Positions 11,485 through 23,956 of a stretch of 64,000 nucleotides of DNA are shown here, one piece after another; position 1 is the first letter of the stretch; the number at the start of each line of letters is the position of its first letter. A program made the translations under genes and the position numbers. Below the pieces are notes generated by a model. That model saw only the letters and a program-made list of their open reading frames with translations, was not told the origin of the DNA and made no database searches. The DNA comes from Rhyacophila brunnea (Eukaryota > Arthropoda > Insecta > Trichoptera > Rhyacophilidae): positions 62,001 through 126,000 of the forward strand of contig JAGYXB010000515.1 in assembly GCA_022495005.1 (NCBI GenBank), written 5' to 3'.

Positions 11485-12460
11485 AACCAACCTTGGTAGC
11501 AACCATATATAATTTTAATGTCAACTTGTCCTCCTTCAAATACTAAAAACAAGACTAATAAAGAATCATTTAAGAATAAAACATCATCATTTACAGAATG
11601 TTGAAAATAATTATGTAGAATTTACTATCGCATATTTTACTTTCAAGTTAATGTATTCGGTTTAGTTACGAGTGCACTTTTTTATACATATTTGAAATGA
11701 ATATAATACTCTATTAGAGATAATAAATATAATATATACTTATAGGTCTTAATATTCAATCAAAGAGAAAATATCTATTATTACAACTACATTTTCTATT
11801 TTCTTGACCAGTGGACTTTGTGCCAACTCCCTGGAAAAAGTATTCGTTTATGCATAGCAAGAATTCTGAGATGATTTTCGTAAAATAAACATAATAAAAA
11901 ACTAATAGTCACGTGATCCCGGTTCATTCTGGGAAAGCTTTTACTATTTCTTTAATCGAACCCTTCACTAAGCCTTAGCCGCCTCTATAAATATACGTTT
12001 TTACGAGTGGCTACGTAAAACGTAACATTAATCGTCGATGCTAAAAGCTCGTGGAGTGGCGCACAACACCGCACTGCTCAGGCACCACTATCGTCGTAAT
12101 ATTTACGTTGTAATCTATTTACTTTCATATTTACCTCAATATTCTTTCATCTCCATTGTTAATCAATAATATAATTGATAATTTTGATAAAAATCATGAT
12201 TTTCATTGAACTGGTGTTTACGTGATAAACTTCTATTATAATGGTTTTGAAAGTTGTTATTTCTACGATATACAAAAATATATAAATAAAACACTTGATA
12301 CTTTGTGTTATTTTTATACAATTATCTATCACTAATAAATTGATAGTTAAATTTTTTATGTATTGCTTTTCTTAATAGAAATACATGATACATAAAATAA
12401 ATATCTACGCAATTATTATTGTTATTAGTTTTAATAATAAAAACACAATAATTAAGTAAG
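11485..12460. other. AT-rich intergenic DNA
   Basis: Nothing specific recognised. A GC-richer patch at 12040-12100 (GTGGAGTGGCGCACAACACC) is too short to classify. Confidence 0.6.
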
Positions 12461-12461
12461 T

Positions 12462-12673
12462 AAGTAAGCGTCGCCCTATAGCACCGTGGCTTCTAGGTTC
12501 GAATCCTGGATCTGGCAAGTACACATATTGTTTTTCAATTTGTGTATGAGTCAGAGTATGGACATTATAGGTTGAGCAAGTAGCTGACATCCATTTCTCG
12601 TAAAAACAAAATCTGATAATACAAACATCCACTCTGTGGAGGCTCGTATGATTTTAAGAGGATCGGACATGGA
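12462..12673 (+). mobile_element. tRNA-derived SINE, copy 1
   Basis: The head retains a box B-like GGTTCGAATCC at 12496-12506 with a decayed box A. The body carries the family signature: TTTTTCAATTTGTGTATGAGTCAGAGTATGG in part, TTGAGCAAGTAGCTGACATCC, TTTCTCGTAAAAACAAAATC, then CCACTCTGTGGAGG and a 3' end near GGACATGG. A minus-strand frame across it is only the SINE translated. RNA polymerase III transcription of such SINEs depends on boxes A and B; this copy is probably inactive. Confidence 0.8.
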
Positions 12674-13260
12674 CGGAAACAATATGAACCTTATTTAATA
12701 ATGATCAAGACCAGTTTCACCAACTTCAATATGACATCAACAACTGTGTTTAATTTTATTTTATTTACATGTTATTATGTTACTAAACTCTTTCTTTTTC
12801 GTGCAGAGGGAAGACACGCTATACACTCGAGCCCCTTTCAATAGATTTACAATCAATTCCTTAACCGTGTATAACCATAATAATGTAGATTTTGATGAAT
12901 ATTTAAATTATAATAAAAATAATTGTATTCGGTGTTATCCTAATCGTATACGAAATATACGTTACCAATCACCACATCACTCTCTCGAAATGAGATCACG
13001 ATGAATAGTTTTTTTACCATTCATTGTAAAGTAATCTAAATGGTTTCAGTACCTAAACGGTAAAAATCAACATATTTATAACTACATGCATATTGTATCA
13101 TTGTTTACTCATCTTACTTACATATAATATTACAATAATTATCATTAATAAACTTTTCATTTACTAATTTAAAAGGAAATACAATTTTCAAATACATTCT
13201 TTGATAAATCCCAAGGAATATTGTAGGTGTCGTATTATAATATTCTGATTTTTTTAAAGT
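12674..13260. other. AT-rich intergenic DNA
   Basis: No repeat or gene recognised. A 75-codon frame (12777-13004) has no known domain. Confidence 0.6.
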
Positions 13261-13430
13261 ATAAATATTTGCGTTTTGGTTCCACCCCTGATGAAGGCTT
13301 CTGGTCCCCCGCCCTCCAGAAAAGCTCCGTACTTCGGCGCACCGGAAGTATTTCCAGCGTTCTGCGGGAGCTGCGAAAGCCATTTCCGGGGCAACCATTT
13401 AAGCCGACTCAACATTGGATTTCCTTACCT
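13261..13430. other. GC-rich block of unknown origin
   Basis: A sharply bounded GC-rich segment open in three frames: two forward, one reverse. The forward frame contains a proline-rich start (PPLMKASGPPPSRKAPYFG) and two cysteines (FCGSCESHF); the reverse frame is also open, which is expected of GC-rich DNA without stops. I recognise no family. It may be an eroded transposon piece or an isolated exon. No splice sites were convincing. Confidence 0.3.
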
Positions 13431-13779
13431 TTCATTTAAAGCTTTTCCGTCTTTATTGGTATATAGCAAGTACATACATACATGTATAGTATATTTAAAT
13501 ATTTATATCTTTAAATAATGTTAGAATCACGATAAGATATGTAAATAATCACATTTTATAATTCTATAAGTCTATTTAACCAATATAATTCAACGAAATT
13601 TGCTTGACAAATTAATAAAACTTAGATAATTTCAGTTAAATACCTCGCTGTTAATTTATTGTGTAAAAGTGTGTACATTACAAAAAAATGATAAAGCACC
13701 TTAGCAACATTTTCACATAAATTCTTACTCTAGTGAACCGATTATCAATAAGCGTAAAACCCTTTTTAATGTCCTAACT
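13431..13779. other. AT-rich intergenic DNA
   Basis: Nothing recognised. Confidence 0.6.
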
Positions 13780-14767
13780 CAGTGATTCCCAACCGGGGAT
13801 CAGAATAACTTTTGGGCTCCGCAAGATCTTCCAGGGGCTCCACGAGAATTTGGAAAATCGCACCCAAAACGAAGGTAATTACATTTTTCGTTTTGCTAAT
13901 ATGTTTAGAAGTAAACACGTAACCTGCATTTAAGCCGTCCAGTGTACAGTATAGGAAAATTGAGCTTGTTTAGATTTGAATATTGCATCATAGTTAATTA
14001 TTGAACTAGAGCGAATTCTGTTTACGAAGAGATTTTTTACAGCTACAAAAGCTATTTAAAGGAACTAAAATAATGAATCCAGTTGTATGGAAAATATATG
14101 TACCTACTAATTATAAGTTGGTATTACACTGATGGCAGTGGTATACTGTGCCGGTAGGCAGGTGGTGCGTTGCTGAGGGAAAGATATTCTAACTAAAATG
14201 ATAGCAGATTAAAGAAATAATACATATGTTAATGGTAAAATACGGGAACTATTCAAAAAATAGTGTCCTCAGAATATTTCAGAGGACAAGTATAATTAAA
14301 AATATAGAAGAAAATAATATGTGATGGTCTCAATAAGAGGCAGACACAAAAATCATAATAAATAAAATAAAATTAGATGGCATATTAGGTACAGCTGTAA
14401 TAAATATAATTAGAGAATTATTGAAAATCGTTAAAAAATAAAATACATCAGTAGTAATCATAAAAAAAATAGAGAAAAAAACAGAAAAGCGTAAAAACGT
14501 ATATAAATACAGGCAATATAAGAAAAGAAAAATACAATAAAAAATAAGCAGTTGTCCAGATACAATTAGTCGTAGATTTTGGAGCCACTTAATTTGAAAA
14601 AGGCAAGAGAACAAAACAGATCCACTTAATTACTGTGAAGATGTAAGGTTCTGGAAGAGTCGATCCACTAAACAATTTATAACCTGGTTTAGTTTAATAT
14701 GTGTAAATATAATTATTTAAAAAATGTCTCAAGGTATCGACCAAACAAAAAAGGTTGGGAATCGTTG
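13780..14767. mobile_element. hAT-like non-autonomous element, 988 bp
   Basis: Left terminus CAGTGATTCCCAACCGGGG (13780-) and right terminus GGTTGGGAATCGTTG (ending 14767), whose complement is CAACGATTCCCAACC: a typical hAT terminal repeat of about 15 bp. Flanking octamers TCCTAACT and ATCTAATT agree at five of eight positions, compatible with an old 8-bp duplication. Just inside the left end is a GGGCTCCGCAAGATCTTCCAGGGGCTCC stretch (written in part), common in this type. The interior is AT-rich and encodes no recognisable transposase; the 94-codon minus frame at 14330-14614 is phenylalanine-rich and probably chance. Confidence 0.75.
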
Positions 14768-17057
14768 ATCTAATTGTACGATAACGTGAATAATTTAAAC
14801 ATTTTTTTAAAACAAAATTACATCTTAAATTACATAAAACGTTTAGCTTTTACCCATGATATGCGGCAACTTATTATGTTTACAAGTTTGCGAGGTATTG
14901 GCGAGTAAATTTTGCGAGAAACCGGCCATTATTAACTTACACCTGTCTCACCCTTGTAAAACTAAATGCCAAAACAACTTTGTATATAAGTACCTAAGTA
15001 AAACACAAAGATGCTTGTATAAGCAATTAATTGTCTTGAATCCATAACTTTTGCATTATTCATTAATTTATATTATAATGTCCACACAAATTGTCACCCC
15101 GTTTCTAACTTTTGCAAGGGGGAACTTACTTTCATGAATAAAATTTCCATCTAAGTTAACACTATAGAATAGATTAATAAGACAGAAAATTGAAAGGCAG
15201 TCACCATCGACTAACACTTTTACCACAGTTTTGGTTTATGACTAATTAATGTGTGTGTGTCCTCAAATATTGCCAAATTTGAATGCGCGTTGCGTTTGAG
15301 TGACAAACTTTAATGAATATTACGATACAGACAGACTTAAATACGTGAAGCTATATTTCACTACACTCGAGAATCTTATATTCTTATAACCACACCCAGT
15401 ATTTTTGTGTTCACTTTCACCCCAAATGTGTAGTTTAGTTTATCTACAATAAGTACTGCCATACCTAACTATCTAATGTAAAATAACTATAAATCTCTCC
15501 CATGGTGATGAATTTATGTGCTTTTTGTAATACTAATAGGAAGTACGAAAACTTTATTCAAATAAATCACTTCGGATATATTCGATATATTCCACTTACG
15601 TGAGAGTGGAGTGTTTTTTTTTTATAAAATCTTAAAAAACGGTCCACCGAAGACACTCAGATGTATTTCCTTGTACTTTTTTTTATATACACACATAATT
15701 CGAAAACATCTCAGAGAAATATATAAACACTAGGATTTTTTTTGTTAAATCTTGAAAAGCTAAGTGCGTCCTATCTAATTATGACGAAATTAACTAATAG
15801 TTTTTACAATAGTCTCTGAAACGCTTTCTAAATTTCGTTTAATTTTCGACATTCTCCCGAGTGTAGAAAATTGCACTCCACCAAGTAGAATTCATATTAA
15901 CAGACTTTTACAAGGAATGATTGTAAGCTATTCATCCAACCACTGTGGCTATTATACGTTGCGACTGCATGTACCTATATGATGGGGAAACTGAAATAAT
16001 TTAGACCATGCACTGAATCAAATACACATTAATTAATATTAACATACTTTTGCCATCCTCAACCCACGGCTTTAGAGTCGGTTACTCTACTTACTAGAAT
16101 ACGGTGAGTAGGTACAACGTTATTTTAGTGCTTATCCCAGTGTAGACATGGTAAAAAATAAACTCTCTAAAAATTAAATGTAAAACAAAATAAAATGCAA
16201 CGTTTTTTAAGCATTTATAGGTTTTTTACACTTTTATATATTATGGAAGTCTAATATGTGCTCTATAGACAAGGGTTTCTTTATCACATCATACTTACAT
16301 CGTTTGTTTGATGTTTTATTAGTTCTACACATTATTCAAAATTGGCAACGGCCGTATTAAATTCTTAGAAATACTTTTTCCCTACATCACGTAAATCGAT
16401 TAAGTAGGAATATAAATATACTAATAATAAGTAATGGTGCCTAAAATCAAGAAGCCATTTTTTCCGTCGCTTAACAATGTAGCCTCGTATTGTAAATTAT
16501 CATCAATCTCGATTCTGACTCGCAATGATGAATTGCTTGATGTTTTGATGTAAAATCACCTCCGATAAGCACTCATTGGGTACGTTTACTTCCTATTCAA
16601 ACCACTTAACTTTCACATGATTTTTAAGGGTCATTAATTATAAAAATAAAATGAGAAAGCGCGATTTGCAATTTGATTAGGTGCCCTAAACTTAAAAATA
16701 AAACGAAAGTAAACTATGTACCTTCATAAGACTGAATTAGTTTGTTCTTAATTTCTTAACATATCAACGTTATAGCATAGTGATAACATGTATTTAAATA
16801 GTATCACTTTAACTGTCAATTCCAGTGAACCACGAGCCTAATAATTACGTATATCAACTAAATAAAAGAAGGTGGTAAATATTAGATACAGATACGAGTT
16901 GTATTATTGTCTTCCCAACAGGAACATAAAAATATTTTTAACCACTAAATCTATAATAACAAAACAATACGTTTTCTTTATTTTAGGTATAAACAAAGAA
17001 TAGTTAAAATAGAAAAAGAATAGAAAAAATAAACAATAAAATACATTTAAATTCCAG
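14768..17057. other. AT-rich intergenic DNA
   Basis: No gene supported. At 15588-15895 there are weakly related inverted ends (TTCCACTTACGTGAGAGTGG and CACTCCACCAAGTAGAA), perhaps an eroded inverted-repeat element, not firm enough to call. The 63-codon frame at 14856-15047 is cysteine-containing but shows no known domain. Confidence 0.5.
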
Positions 17058-17060
17058 TTA

Positions 17061-17456
17061 GCCGGCGCTCACATCTAAAGTCGCCTCGTCTGCCGCACAG
17101 CCATAAAGCAAACCTTCTAGGAAAGTTGATTCGGTGTTGCGTATGAAGACCACGCACATCTACTTAGCGACAGTCACACGTAACCGCTTGAATCGTATAG
17201 ATATTTGGATGTGGCGATTGACGTGCCAGTATAGGAATGACCAATTCGTAGGTGTTCGTATGCGTTCTGGCGTCTTCGACTCGCAGCCCGAGAAGCATGC
17301 GATTTGTTGATATTAGCACTAGATGTTTTTTTCAAACTAAAATACTACTAATCTACGGAGCTCCATTTGGCAACGTGTGTTTTGTGAATAACGATGATGT
17401 TACATCGACGTATTCGACATGTTGCAGACGAGGCGAGTTTAGACGTGAGAGCCGGC
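17061..17456. mobile_element. Inverted-repeat element with TTA flanks (PIF/Harbinger-like?)
   Basis: Left GCCGGCGCTCACATCTAAAG then CGCCTCGTCTGC; right GCAGACGAGGCG then GAGCCGGC, its near-exact complement, over about 38 bases. A TTA trinucleotide borders both sides (17058-17060 and 17457-17459). A 3-bp TWA duplication is known for PIF/Harbinger elements, so this 396-bp element is plausibly a non-autonomous member. The 73-codon frame at 17252-17473 runs through the terminus and is not a gene. Confidence 0.65.
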
Positions 17457-17459
17457 TTA

Positions 17460-18853
17460 CAGTTAAATCGTAACGTATTTTTACCGGCACTAAAATGACA
17501 ATCGTCTAGTTATCTATGTGTTCAAATGGTTTTATCAAGTCAGCGTTGCGAAATCTTTCCACTCCACCTAGAGGACCTACCCGAATTATTCAGAAGAAAT
17601 TCTCCAAACGTTTTTTAATTAAAAATTAATATTGTATTTACCAATATAAATGAAACATTTTTATTTTTACCATAGTTACCTCAGTATTATATATTATAAC
17701 TGTCCAAATATATTATACTGTGTCGTTACTTCCCTAACAGGCAGTCGCCACTGCATAACAGGTTTGTTTTTATTTATTAATTTAAAACCTTACCTCGTAA
17801 AATCATAGTAGTTTTTTTTCTGTTTTGATAATATTAATTATAAATTAACAATGTACTTTGTTGGTATTTTAAGTTCCAATTTAAATTACTAATATTATTT
17901 TGTAATAATTGATTTTAAAATTAATAGTAATTTACTATTTTTTCAAAAACTATAATTACCTGCAATATATTATGTAATGTTAAATTATGTGCGCCTATAA
18001 TAATATAGCATACGAATTCGCGACCCACGGTTGATATTTTTCCCCATAGCAAGGTATCACCGGTACAGTAATTAGGAGCCGTTCTTTATTTGTAAAGTGA
18101 CCGCCACTGTCAAAACTCATAAGTACGCAAACAATTTGTCGTCAGATTATTCTTAGCTAAGTATCTACGTAATCAAAATTAAACTATTGTTTCTATCTAC
18201 TGTTTCTAAAAAAACTCTATAATAACATATTTCGAATGTAGTCTTATGAAAAATTACATAAGATTTTGTCATTTTAAAGAGGGAGAAAAATAATTGAGGC
18301 ATTTTACAGATAATTTAATAATGATCAACTCCAGTTACATTGTGTTTAGAAAGACACTTCCAATGGCTTTGTATAGAAACAATATTTTTGAATATGGAAA
18401 ATGTGCCTTAATAATATTTTTTAGTATTTTCGGTAAGCTGTATTGTAAAAGTCTAGAGAACAAACAACTTTTTAACCTTAAATCCAATAAAAAAAAAACA
18501 TTTTAATTTTATTAAGCCTATCTATTAATTTTTGAGGACAGTATATAACAGTTATAGTTTTCTATATGACAGCTAAACTGACTTTCGCAGTTTCATAGTT
18601 ATAAGTATTTTGAGGTTAGACTAAACGGCATCATAAAATAACTACACCGTTTTGTATGTATAATGTTTTTTATAACTGTAGAAAATAAACAATATCACAG
18701 AGGTACATAATTCATATTTTAGTTTGAATTAATATATATATATTCGTTTCAAATTAACGTGTATGTGTAAGTATAGCTATATAATAACATTAATGTGTTT
18801 AATAATTATGTTTATAATAATATAAAACAACAAAATATAGCAGGTTTAAACCA
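17460..18853. other. AT-rich intergenic DNA with isolated hAT-like ends
   Basis: CAGTCGCCACTG at about 17736 and GACCGCCACTG ending near 18112 look like hAT-type termini, but the flanks do not match and the two do not pair well enough to define an element. The rest is AT-rich without genes. Confidence 0.45.
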
Positions 18854-18906
18854 AAACACGACAATTCCGGAGACGAACTGCCCGTAAACCTACCCCGATG
18901 ACGTTT
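18854..18906 (+). repeat. 51-base block shared with 33.6 kb, copy 1
   Basis: AAACACGACAATTCCGGAGACGAACT.. continues to GTAAACCTACCCCGATGACGTT. The same block with few differences is at 33596-33646, same orientation. Immediately after it, TTCGCTGCTCCGCGAAGCG forms a small hairpin not present at the other locus. Origin unknown. Confidence 0.55.
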
Positions 18907-19613
18907 CGCTGCTCCGCGAAGCGTTTACAAGGGACAGCTGCTACTGGCGCCAGTTGGCACTTTTTTATTCCTTTTTGTTTCACATTATTATGTATATTTT
19001 GACATTTTTAATATTTAATTACAACGTTTGATCATTAGACGTCAGATGCGTTATCTACCGCTGTTTTTGAAATAATGATTCTTATCGGAAGTTTATACTT
19101 TAATAAGACCCGAATGCGTCTATTGTGTGCTATACAGAACCAGTTTTTGTAGACATAAAATGCAAACATCAGCTCATTATGGAAAATACTATTACTATTA
19201 AAATGCATTATTAATAACCTTTTTGCTGACATCAAAATATTCATCATACTATTTTATGATCGTTGGATAATATTATTTTGAAAATAAAATGAATAAGCCA
19301 TCTATTTGTTCTATATTATATTCATATAGTCATATTTAGAGTTCGAAATGACTTTTTCGACTTAACAATAGGTATAAACATAATATGAATATATGTATTG
19401 GATATCATTTTCACATCCTGTTTTTTTAGATCCGCCTATAACTGTAAATAATAATATATTATATTAGTAACTATCCAGTTAAGTAACGTCCAATTATATT
19501 CGTATATTATTCTCCTTTTCAGGGTGACATATTTTAACGGGCAAAAAATAGACTAATGCAAAACATTGTGATTTTTAAGACTTATAGGTATTAGTGGAAA
19601 GTAAATGTCAGGA
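18907..19613. other. AT-rich intergenic DNA
   Basis: Nothing recognised apart from a short GC-richer tail at 18907-18960. Confidence 0.6.
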
Positions 19614-19680
19614 TTAGTGACGTCCCTAGGTGAAGTGCCGCCCTTAAGCAGTTTACGCTGTCTCGCGAGTGTAAGCAAAT
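19614..19680 (+). mobile_element. hAT-like family H terminus fragment
   Basis: TTAGTGACGTCCCTAGG then GTGCCGCCCTTAAGCAG matches the left end of the complete element at 44978-45553 (CAGTGACGTCCCTAG then ATGCCGCCCCTAGGCAG). The matching other end was not found nearby, so this is a fragment. Confidence 0.5.
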
Positions 19681-19785
19681 GATATCTTTTATGGTAATGT
19701 TACAAAAATTAAGCTACCGGTGTTCCTTCAGTGAAGTCTCTTATTCAATATCTTTGAAATTCGAACAAATATAATATATACTGAA

Positions 19786-19900
19786 CAGTGACGTCTCGTG
19801 TGGTATGCAGTTCATGCGTTGCATCGGGGCGGCGAATGAAGAAATGAATACAAATATTGAGAGCAGTGGCGGTTTTCCATGAAACAAACAATGCTGTCGC
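19786..19900 (-). mobile_element. hAT-like family H terminus fragment, opposite end
   Basis: CAGTGACGTCTCGTGTGGTATG then CATCGGGGCGGCGAATG matches the complement of the right end of the element at 44978-45553. Downstream, GAGCAGTGGCGGTTTTCC at about 19850 may be another hAT terminus. No pairing end identified. Confidence 0.45.
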
Positions 19901-22503
19901 TTCATTAGAAAGTCTCAACATGTTAGTTTGAAAAATGATCGAACCATAAAAGATCCTGATAACACAACTATGTGTGACGTATTGTCATATGTAACCACTG
20001 TAATGGCTGTATATCATACAGTGCTCGATTTGGACTGTTGCACTATTGAAGAAGAACCGAAGAAGAACTGGCACTATGTACCAACTGAGTAATTATCGAG
20101 TTAAAGACAAAAAATGGTACACAGCTCCATTTTAAATTATCAGAAAAAATTAACTCAACCAATATACTTGTTTCATACAATTTCCACCGTCCGTGTTACC
20201 ATTAGCCGTTTATATTTTCATATATATATGCATCTCAATTGGCAGCATCATTTTCCAGTTTTCACACGCATCAACGACTCGCCACGAAATGACATGTGCT
20301 ATGTTTCAATCAACGTCAAACTGACAACTACCGGCTCCCTCCCTATCAACTCACTGTCACAATCGCATTGCGAGCTGCTCACCCAGCGACGCGTCACCGC
20401 CAAACAGAGGGAATGTCAAAGAGCAACGAAACTCACATAAACCAATTTACTGCTACATGATACACACCTGAAGGAGGACTACGATAATAATTGGTAATAC
20501 ACCAAACAGAGATATTCGGTATTAATGTTGTTAACGTTTGCAATTTGTAGTGTTATGCTAGAATATATTTATATCATATTTTTAAATGTGTAACGAAACA
20601 ATCTAAAAATTTCTGCAAATTATGGTGCTTTTAAAGAATTACATAAAATATATTATATACTTACCTTCTTACATTGATGGCATATTTTGGTAATAAAATT
20701 ATTAAAACAGTTTTGGTACATTTTGAACATTTGGTGAAAGACCATCAGCGCGTAGTACTTAGGTACTGATACCAATCAGCGTAATAAATGCCTAAATCGG
20801 CTAAATCATGTAATCAATATAATAAGAAAGAAAAATATTATATCTAACTCATATGTTGTTAGTACAGTTGTAACTTTTAAATAAATGAAACAATCGAGGA
20901 ATAATACACATGCATGCACAGCAAAACAAAGAATTGAAAGAAGTACCAAAAGTTTTAAGACACGAATAACTGTTTATGCATCATTGCAAATGAAAAAAGT
21001 ACCAGTGCTTAGCTGGAAGGATAGAAGGTAGGTAGTCGGGAATTAGCCCTTAAAACCGACTAACCTAAATCGCCACCTTATCCTCCCCCCCCCCCAAAGT
21101 ACTCATACCTAGTTGCAATAATAACATGTAATCCAAACGTTTTGGTCTTAACTAAAATGAAAACAAACCCCCCTACATAAACCCTTATATATCATTACTG
21201 GGCAGAAAACTGTGTTTTTTATTGCGGCAGTATGATTTCAGATATATCTCTTCAAACAATAATGTAGGTACGTATTATTATCGAAGTAAAAAAATATATT
21301 AATTATACATCAATTTGATTTTAATGAATGCATTCCACGCTATATGTATAATGGTTTGGTCTGTATTAGGTTTATATGTTGTATAAGTACAATAAAAACA
21401 GTGATAATGTTTATCAGTTTGGCTACCAAACTATTAATAAAATGAAACACATGACTTTGTCTTAATTTATAGCTTAGAAACCGTCTTACATAAAGCATAC
21501 TTATTAATACCTACTTATTAATATTATTTATCACTCTGTTATTTAAAAATATCATAGCTTCATTAAATCAATCCTCTTTCAAAAACGTATTTAAGTATAT
21601 CCCATATTTATCCACACACGAGAGTTATGTCTTGTCACTACAAGGAGGTAACGAGAAGGTAACATATCTCCCATTATTTCTGTGTTCCCTGATTCCAACC
21701 TACGACTCAGTGTCGGTCGCCATAATCCACTAAAAATCGGATGTGTATGTAGAGGCTTACTGCCAACATATCCGCTGCGTGAACAAATATTTATTTTTAA
21801 AGAGCATATAATATAAATCATACGCTATTTAATTCTGAAAAGATATTTGGATAAAGGAGAACTGTATCATGCTTACGAGCATGAAAATATGCTAAGTGGT
21901 AATTTGTACATCTTTACTGCAAACTTACGACGTGCTCAAATTTACGCATTGTTAAGATGCACATATACCTGTGTATTACTTTTAAACACTTTCGTAGTAA
22001 TCGTATAATCAACAATGTACTTATTTAAAATTGAATAGTGCTAACCAAGACCTGAACCTGAACAAAAACGATGCATAAGTGCGAGTGAGAAAGTATTCGG
22101 CACCCTTATAATCTCTGCGGCACGCGCTAGAGTAAGATAAAAGGTTTACAGATGCATGAGATGGTTTGCTATGGTGTTGCCGCCAAATTTTAGTTTGTTG
22201 AATAGCTAAGTGTCGATAACCCGCGCGCGCGTGTTGCAAAAATTGCTATTTTTCTGTTAAATATAAAGTTAATGGTAAATATTTTTAGTTAATTAGGTAG
22301 AAAAGATGGTTGTGTGTACTGTATTAAAATGTGGTAGCCATACTGACAAGCAAGAAGATATGTAAGTTGATACATATATCTATAGTCTAAGGTGCTAACC
22401 ATAATATAATAACATCTAACATATAAGAATATACATAACTTGAAAACACGTCAGATATACAAACTAGAAGAAAATTAATCATATTTGAAAAAAATACAAT
22501 GCT
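19901..22503. other. Intergenic DNA without recognised genes
   Basis: The stretch 20250-20440 is less AT-rich and is covered by a 108-codon ATG-initiated frame (20114-20440) with no domain I recognise. A C12 homopolymer lies at 21084-21095. The 76-codon minus frame 21591-21821 and the 72-codon minus frame 22021-22239 cover slightly GC-richer DNA; a CGCGCGCG run occurs near 22222. None is supported as a gene. Confidence 0.5.
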
Positions 22504-22578
22504 CAACGAAATTTGAACCCGCATAACCACTGATATCGCGCCAACTGTGCATTAACAAATTATGCTACGAGCATACTA
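22504..22578 (-). repeat. tRNA-like sequence (pseudo-tRNA or SINE head)
   Basis: On the minus strand the block starts GCTCGTAGCATAATTTGTTA, has a box B-like GCGGGTTCAAATTTCG, and ends GTTGAGC. The outer four bases of the acceptor arm (GCTC/GAGC) pair, then pairing fails, and the length is about tRNA size. Part of it recurs in decayed form at 4890-4915. A functional tRNA is unlikely because the acceptor and anticodon stems are imperfect. Confidence 0.45.
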
Positions 22579-22589
22579 TCTAATTGCGA

Positions 22590-22800
22590 CAATTTAAGCG
22601 AGTGGGTCATATATTATATGAAATGCTTATCAAAATGTGTTATTATTGACTATCGGTTTTTGTGTATTGAATGAAGGAATATTAATTACCTTAATTACTA
22701 ACCGACGCCCGGTTCTCGCCAAATATTTTAGTGATAACGTCTAATTGAACTTGTTAACAATTTGCTAAAATATTTAGCGAGAGCAGAGTGAATTAATAGG
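22590..22800. repeat. Dispersed repeat X, copy 2
   Basis: Matches 4900-5060 in the same orientation (GAAATGCTTATCAAA, CTATCGGTTTTTGTG, CCTTAATTACTAACCGA). The right end holds TCTCGCCAAATATTTTAGTG, with a loose complement at 22765-22785 (CTAAAATATTTAGCGAGAG), so a terminal hairpin of about 20 bases is present. Confidence 0.5.
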
Positions 22801-23867
22801 ATATTATTATATTTTTAATATAAAAAAAATAATGTTCAAGCTGAAAAATCCCAAGGATTCAAGTTTGTTAGTCGATTTAGGTAATAATTGATACATTGCA
22901 ATTATTATTAAGTACCGATAATTATTAGGTAGGTACTAGAAAAAACAATGAAAATATCTTTTAATTGCGCGCTGCAATTATTTATTTCAATAATAATTAT
23001 TAACAGCGGCGGCACAAATACGATTTTCCAATGCCGTTTTCCAATTAACAACGTATTTTTTAAAACGACCTTAAAATTTTAGTTACGCTTAACCAGCTAT
23101 GTAGGTGTTTTCCTATAAAAATAAAAATTACAAAACATGAACGATGACTGTACAGACAAAAATCATTTAAAACACCAAATAAAAGCATATATTCGACTTA
23201 TCCTAATAAATATTATACAAAATTACTATATTTATTTCAGTTGTACAGTGTATATTTGGTTATTTAGTATTTGTGTTAATATACGTGTCTGGGATGTCCG
23301 TCAACTCTGAGGAATTAAATCATAGTTTTTTTTTATTCACATTTTTTATAATATTCCCGTTGTTTGCAGTGAGCATATATTAAATGCATTAATTATATTT
23401 TTTAAGCATCGGATAATATCAGCACAGAGGCAAATCTATGTTCTGGTCAGTTGTGAATCATTTTTACAGATTATTTACGTATATTATATGAGAACAAATT
23501 TAATCTGTATTAAAATTGTTAGCGTTCATATTAAGTCAAAAACAGCAAATATTTCATTTAATATTGTAAAGAATATAAAATATTACATATTTTTACTATC
23601 TATATAATATATACATATATAAAAGTTAAAATATGCTTGTTTAATCAAATTTTCTTACATGGTACCAAATTACATATTATACATAATTATAAAAATACAA
23701 GTATGTTGGTTCAAATTACCTCTCCTGCCAATTCCAATTTTTAATTTATTTTGAAACAGATAAAGTTTGCATATTTTTGAATTTCTTCCATTTAACTTGG
23801 ACATCATAATTACTTTCATTTTGACATTTTATATAGATTTTACAAATAAGATACATGTATAACGATT
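22801..23867. other. AT-rich intergenic DNA
   Basis: Nothing recognised. Confidence 0.6.
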
Positions 23868-23956
23868 AATGAAAAACAAAAATCTTGGGATTCAAACCCA
23901 ATGACCCACAACATAAAAAGTCTACACATTACCGCTCGGCCATTGTATAAAGATCC
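23868..23956 (-). mobile_element. tRNA-derived SINE head, copy 2
   Basis: On the minus strand: ATGGCCGAGCGGTAATG (box A-like) and GGGTTTGAATCCCAAG (box B-like), spaced as in a tRNA of the Leu/Ser type that the SINE family derives from. The body to the left is too decayed to follow. Confidence 0.6.

Noticed and set aside
15588..15895. Inverted-repeat element with TTCCACTT ends
   Set aside because: Ends pair only partly and no target duplication was found.
17736..18112. hAT element between CAGTCGCC and GGCGG-type ends
   Set aside because: Inner sequences do not pair and flanking octamers differ.
20114..20440. 108-codon ATG frame as a gene
   Set aside because: No recognisable domain, no RNA or promoter context, and composition follows a local GC-richer patch.
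22504..22578. Functional tRNA gene
   Set aside because: Acceptor stem pairs only over the outer four bases and the anticodon stem does not form well.
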